64,000 bases of DNA from Echinometra lucunter (GCA_029962745.1 CM057166.1:695714-759713), one strand, 5' to 3'; counted from the stretch's first letter, positions 44,350 through 55,884 are shown. A program made the numbers and translations. Notes: a model not told the origin generated them from the letters alone.

Positions 44350-46500
44350 ACGACCATGACATATGCTTCTGCGACAATTGCTTCCATGGAAAATCTGCAC
44401 GTTCAGTAAAACAAAACACCTAACCCCATACCTAACACTAAGCTTAATCCTTACCCTCACATCATTCTGAACCGAAACCACCATCACAACCCTAACCCTG
44501 ATCCTATGTCTTCGAAGAAATTAAGACAGGAGCAATTATTGCAGTAGCAAATATCACGTCACCATCTGCGAGCAAGTCTCTTGTCAGGAGCATCTTATGA
44601 AAGCATGTTATGCAAGACATTATTCAACAGAGTTCAGCTATCTTCAAAATGTCAAGAGTGTAGTAGCACCTAGTGAAAAAGCTCATTATACTTCTGTCTA
44701 CTTCAAAATCTCATACAAGTTTTGAAAGGATTGAGGAGAATTTGTTTTTATTTCATGATCAGTAAAAATTACTGTTTATGGTAAGCACTTGCTTCCTGCT
44801 CTGCAAGTTTCTTCTGACCTCAAGGTTTGTCATTTATTTCATTTATTTCTTGAAAAATGATGTAAATGTCAACCAGTTTAATAACGAGCACAAGATCACT
44901 TAGGCTGGTGTTGATGGAAAATGTATGTTTTATGAAAATGTAATCATGTGCAGGGGGATATGATAAGATATCTGAAATATATTCCTATCTCAAACGTGAA
45001 GTGGAGAACGAGAAGGTTATTAATTCTGGATTATAAGTGGTAATAGCCTTGCTGCTGGGTGAGAAAATCGTTTGTTGTCATGGATACTACCATTGTTTTA
45101 TCTGATTGATAATCTGGAGATGAGAAAATCGTTTATTGTCTTGCATACTGCAATGATATTATTTGTTTGATAATCTGGAGTGCTCTGATGGTAGCCATGC
45201 TAAAGCTGTGGTAGTAACAGTGGAGCGCCATTAGTGTCAATTCTTACAGACATGAGCACTATAAAAGAACCCTCTATTATTATTATTATCATTTCTTTAA
45301 CTCCTTGAATACTAAGTTTTAGAGAACTGGTGATCAGAATAATGTCAAATGCACATGAAGAGAAATATAATCACATCTAATTAGTTAACATGTTGAATAG
45401 GAAGTCTGAGACTCTGAAATAGTTCAGGCCGAGGTATATGAAAGTGTGTGTAATACTGAAATCACTCGTGCTGAAAGGGAATAGTGTAAAATTCTCAACT
45501 TCTTCACAGAATGTTACTATAAAGTGAAATAGATGTTACAAATTAGTGAGAAGTACAGTAGTTATGAAGGGATACTTCTTGGAAAAAGACAGACTTCTGA
45601 CATTATTTATCATTTTCAGTTTGTAAAAGTACTTGAATTGTTTAATTTGTCTTTGTGTAATATTAAAATATTACAACTCAGTTTTGAGAAAATCTGTAAT
45701 TATCACTGAAGAAATCAAGGTAATAAATACTAGGATTAGGAACATGATTGAATAGAAGGAACTACAAATTAAAGTACGTTGTGTATTTACATGAACACGT
45801 GTTTGAGAAAAAAAATAGATGTCGATTGCTGAAATACCACAATACACTGTACATCTTTGGAATTGATTACAAAATTATCCAAAGCAGGTACTGATCAACT
45901 GTAAATTTGTAATTTATTATGTTGAAACTCAGGCGAAATTGACTGGAAATGATTTGCCAACCATTTAGGATTAACAAATCCTATGAATTCTGTTGCTCTT
46001 TGATTAATGCACAGTTCTTGTTATTTGATTATATGTAAGAAATATGTAAATATATGATCCATTATGGTATTTGTGGACATTTTTAACTAAACAAGTTCAT
46101 GTATATTTGTTATTCTGAATTTTTATTGTATTTGAAAGCTTAGACTGGACATTGAAAATTAAACCTATGAGCTACTGATAAGAGTCAGAAGAATATTTAC
46201 TGTATGTAAATAATAAGAACGGACATCCCATATGCTATCAGCAAAATCTTTCCAGTACATTTGCATAGGTGGATCATGGGGGGGGGGGGGGGGGAGAGAC
46301 TGCCATTTTGCCCCCCCCCCCCCCCCTTACAAATAAATACATGGACAAACATGCCTTTTAAGAGGTTGAAAAGGCTGGTCCCTTTCCCCTTCTAAGTTTC
46401 TGGAGGGCCCTTGATGTTCTGGCAGTATGAATAATTTCAGTCATATCCCCCATCCTCACTGGATGGAGAGGGCTGATGGGGTTTGTGTAGGGGAGACCGG
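44350..46500. other. Gene-free AT-rich stretch
   Basis: No gene is seen. A degenerate CCTAAC-rich tract lies at about 44418-44505. Positions 45180-45290 hold a 3' piece of the tRNA-derived SINE at 22280-22545, ending in TATTATTATTATTA. Poly-G and poly-C runs lie at about 46279-46326. Confidence 0.5.
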
Positions 46501-46507
46501 GTCTTAA

Positions 46508-46915
46508 CCCATTCGTGACAGGAATTATTTGAAGCCTAATTTGATCAGCTTTTATTCTTCAAATTGGCAACACCAACATTTTTATTTTATTGCTACATTT
46601 TTCTTATAAAACGTCATGTATCTGAAATGAATATAAATTGACAGATATTATGATGAGAAGTCAAAAAGTTGCCAATTTGCAGGGGAAAACAGTGATTTTA
46701 AACTTGCTATCACATTGCCAATTTAAGGATTTTAATGCTTATTTTCCTTTAAAAAAATTTCAGCATCAAACAACGAATATTGACGCGACCAAAATGGGCA
46801 CAGTTTGTGTAGAATTTTTTGCTCTTTCTGCTCATGTATTTGGTATGATTTTTAGGGCTTTGCATCAAAAGATATTAGGCCAAACCACAAAATGTGGACC
46901 TCTGTCACGAATGGG
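46508..46915 (+). mobile_element. piggyBac-type MITE copy 5, outside ELP5
   Basis: 408 bp with TTAA at 46504-46507 and 46916-46919 and ends CCCATTCGTGACAG / CTGTCACGAATGGG. It is the only copy of the family in the window outside the ELP5 gene, showing that the family spread by transposition. Confidence 0.87.
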
Positions 46916-47536
46916 TTAAAGTAACACGGGTAATTTGTAACACAGCATTTTACTCCACATTATAGATGCCAAACCTGCTTTAAAACTAACCTCATAGGTT
47001 GACCCTTGACCATTCTTGCTTCGCACAAGAAATCACCGAGAATGAATGCAGAAGAGCAAAGTTATCTCGAAATTATGTTTTTGAGCTTAGAAAGTAAGAT
47101 TTGAATTTTGCAATATTTTTTTCATAGTGGGTAGAGGTTTTGAAATCATAAGAAATTGCAGTTGTGGTGCGAAATGTTGTTTTTGAAAAAATATGATAAT
47201 TGCACACACTGACTGGGGCACATTGTAACGGGGTGTTACAACCTGCCCTGGTGGTTTTACCTGTGTTTAAATCACAATGATAAGATAATGGTAATATTAA
47301 TGGATTTTGATTGGCTATTGAGCAACATGCCATGCTCAACAGCCAATCAAAATCAAGTATTCCATGAAGAGTTACTTACTATTATAGTAAGTTTTACTGC
47401 AACGGGCCCCAGACTCCGCCTGTTTGGGTGTCAGCCCCCACTCCAAAACGTTCCGCGACTTCTGCTCTTAAAAGGAATTTAAATTAAAAACGTCTTTGCA
47501 TTAAATAGATTTGTGATTGTGTAAATTGGGTTACAG

Positions 47537-48495
47537 TTCGTTATTCCCAAGGTTCGTTATTCGGAAGGTTCGTTTATTCCGAAGGTTCGTTAGTCCGAAA
47601 ATGAAATAAGGTTCGTAAGGTTCGTTAATCCGAAGATGGAAAAAGGTTCCTTATTCCGAAGGTTCGTTAATCCGAAAACGAAATAAGGTTCATTATTCCG
47701 AAGGTTCGTTAGTCCGGAAATTCAATTCAATTCAATTCAATTCAATTCAATTTCATTTATTTCCATCAACGTGGTACATATATACAAATAAAAGATGGAA
47801 TATAAAAACAGCAAAATATCATCAAAATCAAGCATAAAAATACAAAGAAATATAAGTCGAATAAAAATTACATGGAAAAAGGTACATCCGTAAAAGCCAA
47901 TAAGGCTTGACAATTGGATGTACCTAGAGACGCATTACAATCAATAATATACATAGGAAGACAATAGCAATAAGTGAAATGAAGTTGGAAAAAAAAATCG
48001 AGATACCAAACATTATGCATCATACAGAGAGAGAAGATATTTCTTATACAGATTTTTAAATGAGTTATTAAATTGAACAGATTGCAAAAAAAAAGAAGGT
48101 AATGAATTCCAAATTTTAGGGCCTACAAAACGAAGAGAAGTATTTAATAATTGAGAAGAAACATTGAAATTGTGAAACTTATTGGCACTCCTTGTATGAT
48201 AGCTGTGAACGTTCCTGTTAAGCGAAAATAATGAAATAAGGTTCCTTAGTTCATTATTTTTTTTCGGACTAACGAACCTCATTTCGTTTTCGGACTATCG
48301 AACCTTCGGAATAGCCAACCCTATTTCATTTTCGGACTAACGAATCTTCGGAATAACGAACCTTATATCATTTTCGGAATAACGAACCTTCGGAATAACG
48401 AACCTTATTTTATTTTCGACTAACGAACCTTCGGAATAATGCCACAAATGTTCGGATTAACGAACCCTTTTTCATTTTCGGACTAACGAACATCT
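47537..48495. repeat. Large inverted repeat of GGTTCGTTATTCCGAA units
   Basis: 47537-47716 holds direct units of GGTTCGTTA(T/G)TCCGAA with AAATGAAATAA spacers. 48236-48495 holds the reverse complement units (TTCGGACTAACGAACC). Together they form two long arms around a LINE fragment. Units vary between TATTCC and TAGTCC. Confidence 0.85.
47717..48235 (-). mobile_element. 5'-truncated CR1-like LINE end inside the inverted repeat
   Basis: The minus-strand frame has NVHSYHTRSANKFHNF and GPKIWNSLPS, the C-terminal landmarks of LINE reverse transcriptase proteins (compare GPHFWNSL at 15793-17160). A 3' UTR and a (TTGAA)n tail at 47717-47750 follow. The upstream RT core is missing. Confidence 0.8.
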
Positions 48496-49238
48496 AGGCA
48501 TACGCAATTTGCGTGTTTCGGTTCTATATGTTCTATATGTTCTGTTCATGATGTAAATTGCGTAGATCGTATGCAACTCCCACCTCCATCAGCCCACGGA
48601 TATACCCTATCATGAACATGATTGTAATTCTGTTAGATGTATATAGAGAAATAATTTGGGGGGGGGGGGGGAGGGCGGGGGTCGGTTTATTGCTCGCATA
48701 TCAACTTATCAGGGAACCAGCAAAGCGAAGTAGCAAACTTGAGAATGTTCATTTTTATGCTCATGGAAGTTGAAGTGTCATCGTGGTTGTCCTACTAAAC
48801 TATACATTCCTCAATCTCTTGCTATTGACATGTGTCGGTCTCGGTCTTGGTCTCGGCTGTTCTGGACACAAGTGTCTCTGTCTCGGTCTCTGTCTCGTCT
48901 GAGACTGTCTCGGACCCAACACTGTATGTTAGGAATAATTACCAGTATCAATTCTACGCAAAAGAAATCAGAATTTAAAGAAAATATAAAAAGAACAATA
49001 ATTTGTCATTATTTTCTCCTCAAAATTAATTTATTAAGGAAGGACTCAAGCGTAAAATGACTTTGTTTTTTCCTCGATAGTTTTTGAAGCAGTTTTTTTT
49101 TAATCAGGTAAAACCCACTTTGTGAAAGCTATATGCAATTTGAAGTACACGCGGTCCAATTACAAAACATAATGCTGATTACTATTGTTCTTGCGAAATC
49201 CTGATGACGTCTTCTAATGCAGTATCAAATCTTGACGT

Positions 49239-50020
49239 CACCGGCGTAAATCCACTTTGAGGAGTGGGGGGGGGGGGGGATGATCGACTTTGCCGATTTT
49301 TTTTCTGTCGAACTCACACTTAAGTATAAACACACGTCCTCACCCACCTGCACAGACCCCCCTTACACACATCTTAATTTTTATCTTGCGAGCGAGCGAA
49401 GCGAGTGAGCCAAAAATTACTACTTTTCTGGTTTTCAATCGCATTTTCACATAGAAAATTCTAAAATATGATGAGCGAGCCAAAAATAACCACTTTTCTG
49501 GTTTCAATTGCATTTTCAAATGAGAATTTGAAAATATGACGAGTGAGCGAAGCGAGCGAGCCAAAAATAAGCGCTTTTCTAGTTTTCAATCACATTTTCA
49601 AATAGAAATTCTAAAATATGATGGGTTACGACAGATTAATAAAAATTATGTTTAAAGATCAATTTAAACATCATTTCTTCCTTAAAAAGTGGGGGGATAT
49701 TTGTACACGCCACCCCCCTCTCAAAAAAGTGGGGGATATATCCCCCATCCCCCCCCCCCCCGGGATTTACGCCAATGCTTGACATTAATGAGTCTGCGAA
49801 GCGAGCGAGCCAAAAATAACCACTTTTCTGGTTTTCAGTCACATTTTCAAATAGAAATTCTGAAATATGATGGTTTACGACAGATTAATAAAAATTATAT
49901 TTAAAGATTAATTTAAACATCATTTCTTCCTTAAAAAGTGGGGGGATATTTGTACACGCCATCCCCCCTCTCAAAAAAGTGGGGGATATATCCCCCATCC
50001 CCCGGGGATTTACGCCAATG
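49239..50020. mobile_element. hAT-type non-autonomous transposon with internal duplication
   Basis: CTTGACGT at 49231-49238 is repeated exactly at 50021-50028. Ends are CACCGGCGTAAATCC and, on the other strand, CATTGGCGTAAATCC. An internal right end CGCCAATG at 49770-49777 is followed by CTTGACATTAATGAGTCTGC, the same flank that follows the true right end. The right part plus about 20 bases of flank was therefore duplicated in tandem after insertion. GCGAGCGAAGCGAG and CATTTTCAAATAGAAATTCT blocks also repeat inside. It lies just upstream of the GPCR gene. Confidence 0.85.
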
Positions 50021-50272
50021 CTTGACGTTAATGAGTCTGCAACTCAGCTGGCTTCGCGATAACGAAGTCAAACAAGAAGCGAACGTTCTTGCATAAACAC
50101 GTATGAAGATTTACTGTGTCGATACAAAACTCTACGCAAAACAATCAGTGACAAATTTCTCAAACCGAGTTGCTCTGAATGTCAAATGCTGCGTCAAAAT
50201 ATCAACTATATGGAAACAAGAATGTTATTATTTTTTTGCAAGTACTTTAGTATTCTTTGAAACGACAAGTAG

Positions 50273-50312
50273 TATATAACCAGAGATTGAAAACAACGTC
50301 AATCATGTTCTG
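50273..50312 (+). promoter_or_regulatory. TATA box and two-codon upstream ORF before the GPCR
   Basis: TATATAA at 50273-50279 is a good TATA match. ATG TTC TGA at 50305-50313 is a minimal upstream frame whose stop overlaps the first in-frame GPCR ATG (TGATG). A start site about 30 bases past the TATA box would lie near 50303. Confidence 0.45.
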
Positions 50313-51515
50313 ATGATCGCATCTTTTCGAGCGCATTATTTTGTCCACAACATGGAGCCATACGTTGTTGTTCAGGTTGTCTTTTATGTATTATTGATGG
50401 TGGTTGGTGTCCCTGGAAATCTTCTCATTGTTCTTGTCACGACTAGTCGTAAGACCAAGAAGAGTGTTCATGTTCTCATTATTGCTCTAGCTGTTGCTGA
50501 TCTCCTGGCTTGCTGTCTCCTACCGTTCGGAATCCACTACTGGCTCACCTTCAACAAACAACAATCAATCATCTTGTGTAAAATCCATATCTTTACCAAC
50601 TTCCTAGCCGTTTTTACCACCATGTTCCTCACCAATGCTATTGCCTTTGATCGCTACTTCGCAGTCTGCTATCCTCTGAAGATATTCCTCAACGTACGAA
50701 GATCCTGCGGAGTCTGTGCTGTGTGCTTTGTAAGTGCCTTCGTATGTAGTGTGCCGTCAGTTCTTGCTTTTGGTATCCGTAGCTATGGTCCTCAAGTGTC
50801 GCAATGCACCATCACGGCCAATCAGTGGCTCATAGAAGGCATCTATGGCATCATTGTCTTTACTTTCTTGCTGTCCACCGCTGTGCTGACCATCCTCTAC
50901 CTCCAGATGTGTATCATGCTTCGCCGTCAGATCCATTTCAGGGGCCGCGTGGGACCCGCTCCTGTACCTAGCCAGGAAGCCCAGCCAAGGAATGATCATG
51001 ACATCCAAACCATATCAGATCGAGTTCCCATAGCAAGCAGCTCGAATAACACATCCGGTGAGGGCTTCAGGGTTTCCCAATCAACATCTACCATACCACC
51101 TCGTTCGGATCAGGCACATCCTACAGCCCCACCTACATCTGAATGGCATAAGAGTACTTATAAAGCTCAACGTTCCGCACTTCGGCCGGTATCATCAGTA
51201 AGGAATCTTGAGAATGCGAACATCGGAGCGGTTGCCGGTGCCATACGCGACAAGACTTCAAAGATGTTAATCTTGTCCACGGTTGTCTTCATTGTATCCT
51301 GGCTGCCGAATATCATCATCAAAGCCATGCCTTCGACACAATACCAACAACTTTCTCACATGCATCCGGCTCTGCTACTCATTATAAGAAACTTTGAGTA
51401 TCTCTTTCTTATTAATCATGCAGTCAATCCTTTCGTCTATAGTCTCGTCAACAAACGATTTCGAGGGGTCTGTGCTCAGTATATCACGGCACTTCGAAGA
51501 AAATTCACAAAGTAG
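50313..51515 (+). CDS. Rhodopsin-family (class A) GPCR, intronless
   Basis: 400 residues with seven membrane segments. Class A landmarks: GN in TM1 (35-36), LAVADLL in TM2 (59-65), Cys89 at the TM3 top, DRY in TM3 (113-115), Cys165 in the second extracellular loop for the usual disulfide, SWLP in TM6 (329-332) and NPFVY in TM7 (372-376). A long Ser/Pro-rich third intracellular loop (about 205-310) and a short basic C-terminus follow. TM4 lacks the usual Trp. No intron is present, as in the large lineage-specific rhodopsin-type expansions described in sea urchin. The first ATG (50313) has a weak context; the ATG at 50352 (residue 14, ACAACATGG) is stronger and fits the TATA position. It would leave only about six residues before TM1 and no N-glycosylation site. 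TM motifs resemble peptide receptors, but the ligand cannot be told. Confidence 0.93.
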   Translation: MIASFRAHYFVHNMEPYVVVQVVFYVLLMVVGVPGNLLIVLVTTSRKTKKSVHVLIIALAVADLLACCLLPFGIHYWLTFNKQQSIILCKIHIFTNFLAVFTTMFLTNAIAFDRYFAVCYPLKIFLNVRRSCGVCAVCFVSAFVCSVPSVLAFGIRSYGPQVSQCTITANQWLIEGIYGIIVFTFLLSTAVLTILYLQMCIMLRRQIHFRGRVGPAPVPSQEAQPRNDHDIQTISDRVPIASSSNNTSGEGFRVSQSTSTIPPRSDQAHPTAPPTSEWHKSTYKAQRSALRPVSSVRNLENANIGAVAGAIRDKTSKMLILSTVVFIVSWLPNIIIKAMPSTQYQQLSHMHPALLLIIRNFEYLFLINHAVNPFVYSLVNKRFRGVCAQYITALRRKFTK

Positions 51516-51599
51516 TAACACTAAATGCAGAGTGCACTTTGAATATAAGCAAGTAAATTCATTCTCCATTCATTCATTAATCATGTTACGGGGGCGTCC

Positions 51600-52600
51600 G
51601 AGATGTAATTCCTTCGAGAATTTTGAAATTTGCAACTCTCAAAATGCATAACTTTCATAAGTTCGGTAAGACCGACATTTTCATTCTTGTGTGCTATTTG
51701 TCTCTTGAGCTGTACTGCCTTCTTCAACAGTGTCAAATCCTCTGTTCAGTTATAACGAAAATGATTCATCTGAGGGTATAAATTAACAAAAAAATGAATA
51801 ATTTCCAGCAATTACAATGATTGACGAATTGGAATTTTCAGAAAAATTGTCTATTCGTTCTATACACAGCTTTGGAGGTCCAAGGAAAAACACAAACAAA
51901 CAAACAAATAAGCATGAAAAAACAAACCTGGCAATCGTTTATTCCTCATCATAAGTGGAGGGGCAGGGGATATCATGTTTTGATTAGTCGGGATATGAAG
52001 AAAAGTTGCTATTCACTTTCTAAAAATCGCACATTATTCATGTTCAATATAAATGCAATCTGAAAATAAATTACCCTTTCCACTAAATCCATCACTTTTT
52101 CTCATCTTTCAACAGTTTTGAAATAAGCTACTGAAAAAGCTGAGGACCCCCTTTTCTTTTCTTCAGTGTTTTTCGCTCATACAGCATTTAAACATCATGT
52201 ACACTGTCAGCTACCAAGATTATAAAATATTCTAATAAAACCTACAAATACCAACAAAAAAAGAGGGGATTATAAAGAAATGCTTTATGTTTGCCGCATA
52301 CACTCTTATTATTTCACTATTAAACAGTTTGCAATGTTGTGTCTCTTTTTGTAATTCTTAAAACATCGTGCTTTATAATTGATTAATAATGTCAACCACG
52401 AAGTCTATACACATTATTACGTTATCTACAAGTTTATACTCTTGTTCTATATTATTATTGCTGTCGTACGATATTTAAATTGTGGTTGTTCTTGCTGTTG
52501 TTGTTTTCTGTAATTTTTAAAATCATATATCTTGGTGATGTTCATACTTACTAAGGGCGGAAATCTTTCTTGACAGGTGAGGGGGACGCGTATTAGAAAC
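51600..52600. other. Gene-free stretch after the GPCR
   Basis: AT-rich sequence, probably including the GPCR 3' UTR. AATAAA near 52065 is one possible polyadenylation signal. No other gene is seen. Confidence 0.4.
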
Positions 52601-52779
52601 TTTCCGACAGGTGTCTCCCTTTACCCACCCCCCCCCCCCCCAAAAAAAAAAAAAAACCAAAATCGTTGACAAGCAGAAAAAAGTCCTCGGCATTTTCAGG
52701 AGTCTCTTTTCACCCGAAAAATTCGTTGACAAGCAAAACGAACACAAACAGATCCTCTTTTGGGGACCATCCCAAATCA

Positions 52780-53213
52780 TGTTAACTGGTTGGATTAACT
52801 GGTTAGATGGCACTCAGGCATTGGCAAATCTTCTTTCGAGCAGTCATCTTACCCAGAAGGTCACTTTCCCAACTAGGCGTAATGACACAGCCGGCACTGA
52901 AAATACGTTGGATTTATTGTTAACTACCCATCCAGACTTAACTACTGAGGTTTCACCTCATGTTGGAATTAACGATCATTCTATTATCCAAGCAAAGTAT
53001 TGCACAAAGATTAGTGTTCCTCCAGATCCTCCACGTAAAATTCCTCTTTGGAGAAGGGTAAACTGTGAAGAGCTTAGGGATGTAGCAAAAAAATTTAGGA
53101 AAGGATTTCTTTGATCTACAACCTGACAAGAGGCGTGTCGAGGAAAACTGGGTATGGTTGAGAGATTGATTGAATGATCTTGTTGCAAGCCATGTTCCCC
53201 ATAAACTTATTAA
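52780..53213 (+). pseudogene. Non-LTR retrotransposon remnant, endonuclease C-terminus and linker
   Basis: The open frame to 53114 carries ALANLLSSSHLTQKVTFPTR, TENTLDLLLTTHPDL and GINDHSIIQ. This is the end of a LINE endonuclease domain (the NTLDL ... DH pattern). After the stop the reading continues in another frame (DLQPDKRRVEENWVWL, VASHVPHKLIKGRV). All RT catalytic blocks that should follow are absent; ACCATGGT-rich DNA takes their place. Confidence 0.75.
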
Positions 53214-53244
53214 GGGCCGTGTACGCCCCCGCCCCCCCCCCCCC

Positions 53245-53680
53245 CATTTTTTCATCATGGTGAATATATTATAGTAAAAAAACAATTCTTACACCATTTT
53301 TCTACAATGGTAAGAAAACTATCATTTTTCAACCATAGTTAAACCATTGTATTACCGTGGTTTAGAAATTATGGTTTTAAAACTATGTCTAAGCCCATCG
53401 TTTTACCATAGTGAAAATATTATAGTAAAGAAACCATGGTTATTCCACCTATGTACTATGCTAAGAAAACATATGTTTTTCAACCACAGTAAAACATTTT
53501 TGATACTGTGGTTTCAAAACCATTGTTAATACGCAGTTTTTGTAACCATGGGTTTTAGATGGTTTAAAAATCATGGTTATTAAACCATCTCAAAATCATT
53601 GATTTACTTTAGTAAAATAACATTTGTTTTTTAATCATGGTTTAACTGTCGATTAACCATGATTTTAAAAATGTACTTCC
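53245..53680. repeat. Degenerate ACCATGGT/AACCATAGT repeat region
   Basis: Short palindromic words such as AACCATGG, CATAGTGAAAATATTATAG and TTTAACCAT on both strands, more diverged than the neighbouring element at 53906-54681. It may be an older copy of the same family. Confidence 0.7.
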
Positions 53681-53905
53681 ATGTCGGACACCATTCAGGT
53701 AATGTCATTGGCAGGGTAATTCAGAATGCATCATGAAATTGGAATTTCTCATTGTTTTTTTTTTTTTCAAGTACTACACTACAGTCCATAGTAATGTCGA
53801 TACAAAGCATCAGTAGTTAGGTATATTGTAGGATGTTAGGATGTAGGGCTAGTATAGGACGATCTATAGGCTAGTACATTAACAAAGATAAAACGTCATA
53901 ATGTA

Positions 53906-54681
53906 TCCCTTATAAAAAAAAAAATACCATAGTTTTACCATGGTAGCACCATGAATTAACCATGGTTATACAATGGATCGATGGTCCTCCATGGTTTTAC
54001 ACTCAAAAGCATAATCAAATCGAGGATAAACGAGCGTTTTACTATGGTTAAAAAACCATGGTGATTCTATTATGGTAATACCACAGTAAAACCATGGTAA
54101 AACCATGGAAATAAGGTCGTAAATTGGAACGCACTTACAATGGTTTTACCATGGTTCTGACGTTACTTTGATTGTGGTAAAACCATGGGGATACTGTTGT
54201 TTTACCATAATATAAACACTTAAAAAGCCATCGTTTAACTCGGGTTTAACCATGGTAAAAGGATCTTGAAAATATGACTATTTTATATTGCATGGTGAAA
54301 CCATGGTTTTACGATGAATTCATGGTTCGGTAATACCGTGGTAAACCCATGGCAAAACCATGGTAATAAGGTGGTAATTTGGAACGCACTTACCATGGGT
54401 TTACCATAGTTTTGCTCATTTTTTTACTTTGGTAAAAGTATGGTTTTACTGTTGTTTTACCATTATATATAAAACCATTGAAAAACCATGGTAAAACTGT
54501 GGTTTTACAAAGATAAAATTACCATTTATACCATGGTAAACCCATGGTAAGTGCGTTCCAATTTACCACCTTATTACAATCGATCGATGGTAAATTTACC
54601 ATGGTATTATCATGTCTAAAATTGGTTGTAAAACCATGATTTTGTGTCGCCCGAAAATGCATGGTAATTTTTTATAAGGGA
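53906..54681. mobile_element. MITE-like element packed with ACCATGGT palindromes
   Basis: Perfect inverted ends TCCCTTATAAAAAA (53906-53919) and TTTTTTATAAGGGA (54668-54681) are each flanked by TA, fitting a Tc1/mariner-type target. The 776-bp interior holds dozens of ACCATGGTAAAACCATGG-type words. A longer block, TTGGAACGCACTTAC, occurs twice directly (about 54126 and 54377) and once inverted (about 54549). No protein is encoded. Confidence 0.8.
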
Positions 54682-54684
54682 TAG

Positions 54685-54800
54685 GAACTCGTTTTACCCG
54701 CTCTGTCAGCGCTTGGAATAATCTTCCCCCAAGTATAGTTTTTCAGTCTGATTCAAATAAATTTAGGACGGCTGTCCTAAACCACTGTTCTACCACTTAA
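54685..54800 (+). pseudogene. C-terminal tail of a LINE reverse transcriptase protein
   Basis: The frame reads GTRFTRSVSAWNNLPPSIVF then NKFRTAVLNHCSTT and stops. The WNNLPP motif is the C-terminal signature of CR1-like RT proteins. With the remnant at 52780-53213 it brackets a missing RT core, so both are probably ends of one LINE copy that lost its middle. Confidence 0.7.
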
Positions 54801-55880
54801 GTCCACCCTCCGCCGTCACCTCCAGTTTAAACTCCGTCTGGGGTATTTTGGAGGCCATCTACCAAGTACCAAGTACCATGGGGGGATTTGATATCATTGA
54901 CTCCCCCCCCCCCACACACACATTTCCAAATCGTGGCGGACGCCCCCCCCCCCCCGTTCCCCGGGATTTAAAAAGTACCGTAAGTGTTTTAATTTAACAT
55001 TTCAGTCTACGATCTGCTTGCTTTATGTGTGTTTTTCTCCATAAAACCAATGATAATGGCCGACACATTGCATTATCTTATCCCATCCTTATCCTTTTAA
55101 TCTCACTTTGAAGCTTGTTGTTGTTATTTCTTGCACTCTAGTTACTCTCAAGATGCCCGTCCCCTTTCTTTGTTTAGGAATGTTCTCATAAGATCCATGC
55201 TTTGGTTAACTCCTCCCCCTACACTCTATACACTTCTCTTTGATATGTATATTTGAGTCTACGTTTGATGGATATAAGTGTGGCAATTTTGACTAGAGCT
55301 CTTCATTGCACGCATCTCATTTATATTACATTATCTTTTTTTTTTCTTCTCAAAACATTTTTTTTTAATATGGATCAATGAAATAAATGGATTTGCAACT
55401 TGAAATGGTTTTTACGACCATGTTTGTCTCTCACAACCGTGTTTGTCAGAAAAACCCTGAAGCTAAAGAAATGACTATGTGGGATTTGGCGTGTGGGTGT
55501 GTTCATGTGCGTTTGTATGGCATCAATTAAGTTGAATTATTATAAAAAGGATGAAGATTGACATGTTATAAAGGATCATCCATATTCTTTTGGGGAGGGG
55601 TCTTCGTATTTGGTTCATTATAATTCAATATCAAGATATGAAATGTATGCATTTCCAAAGTAAAGATTACAGCATAATATTCAGAGACAATTTTGCTCCT
55701 TCATATCTGATTAGCCCCCCCCCCCCTTAAAAAAAAAGAGGGGGAGGGGGAAAAAGATAAAGAAAAGAGAAAGGGAGAAATTTCCTTGCAAAAAAAATGA
55801 AGAGGAACATGTTGTCCAGAGAAACTTGAAAATTAATGAAGGATGTCAAATGACACCAACGAGGCCTTTGGCTATAGAGT
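54801..55880. other. Gene-free stretch
   Basis: Probable LINE 3' UTR at the start, poly-C runs at 54906-54914 and 54946-54955, and an ATGAAATAAATGG LINE-like tail at about 55378-55392. No gene is seen. Confidence 0.45.
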
Positions 55881-55884
55881 CGGA

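Noticed and set aside
44068..44487. Gly/Pro-rich minus-strand frames
   Set aside because: They are translations of the GGACAACTCCCC minisatellite.
46638..46919. Small plus-strand protein frame
   Set aside because: It lies wholly within a piggyBac-type MITE, and the other copies do not keep the same frame open to the same length.
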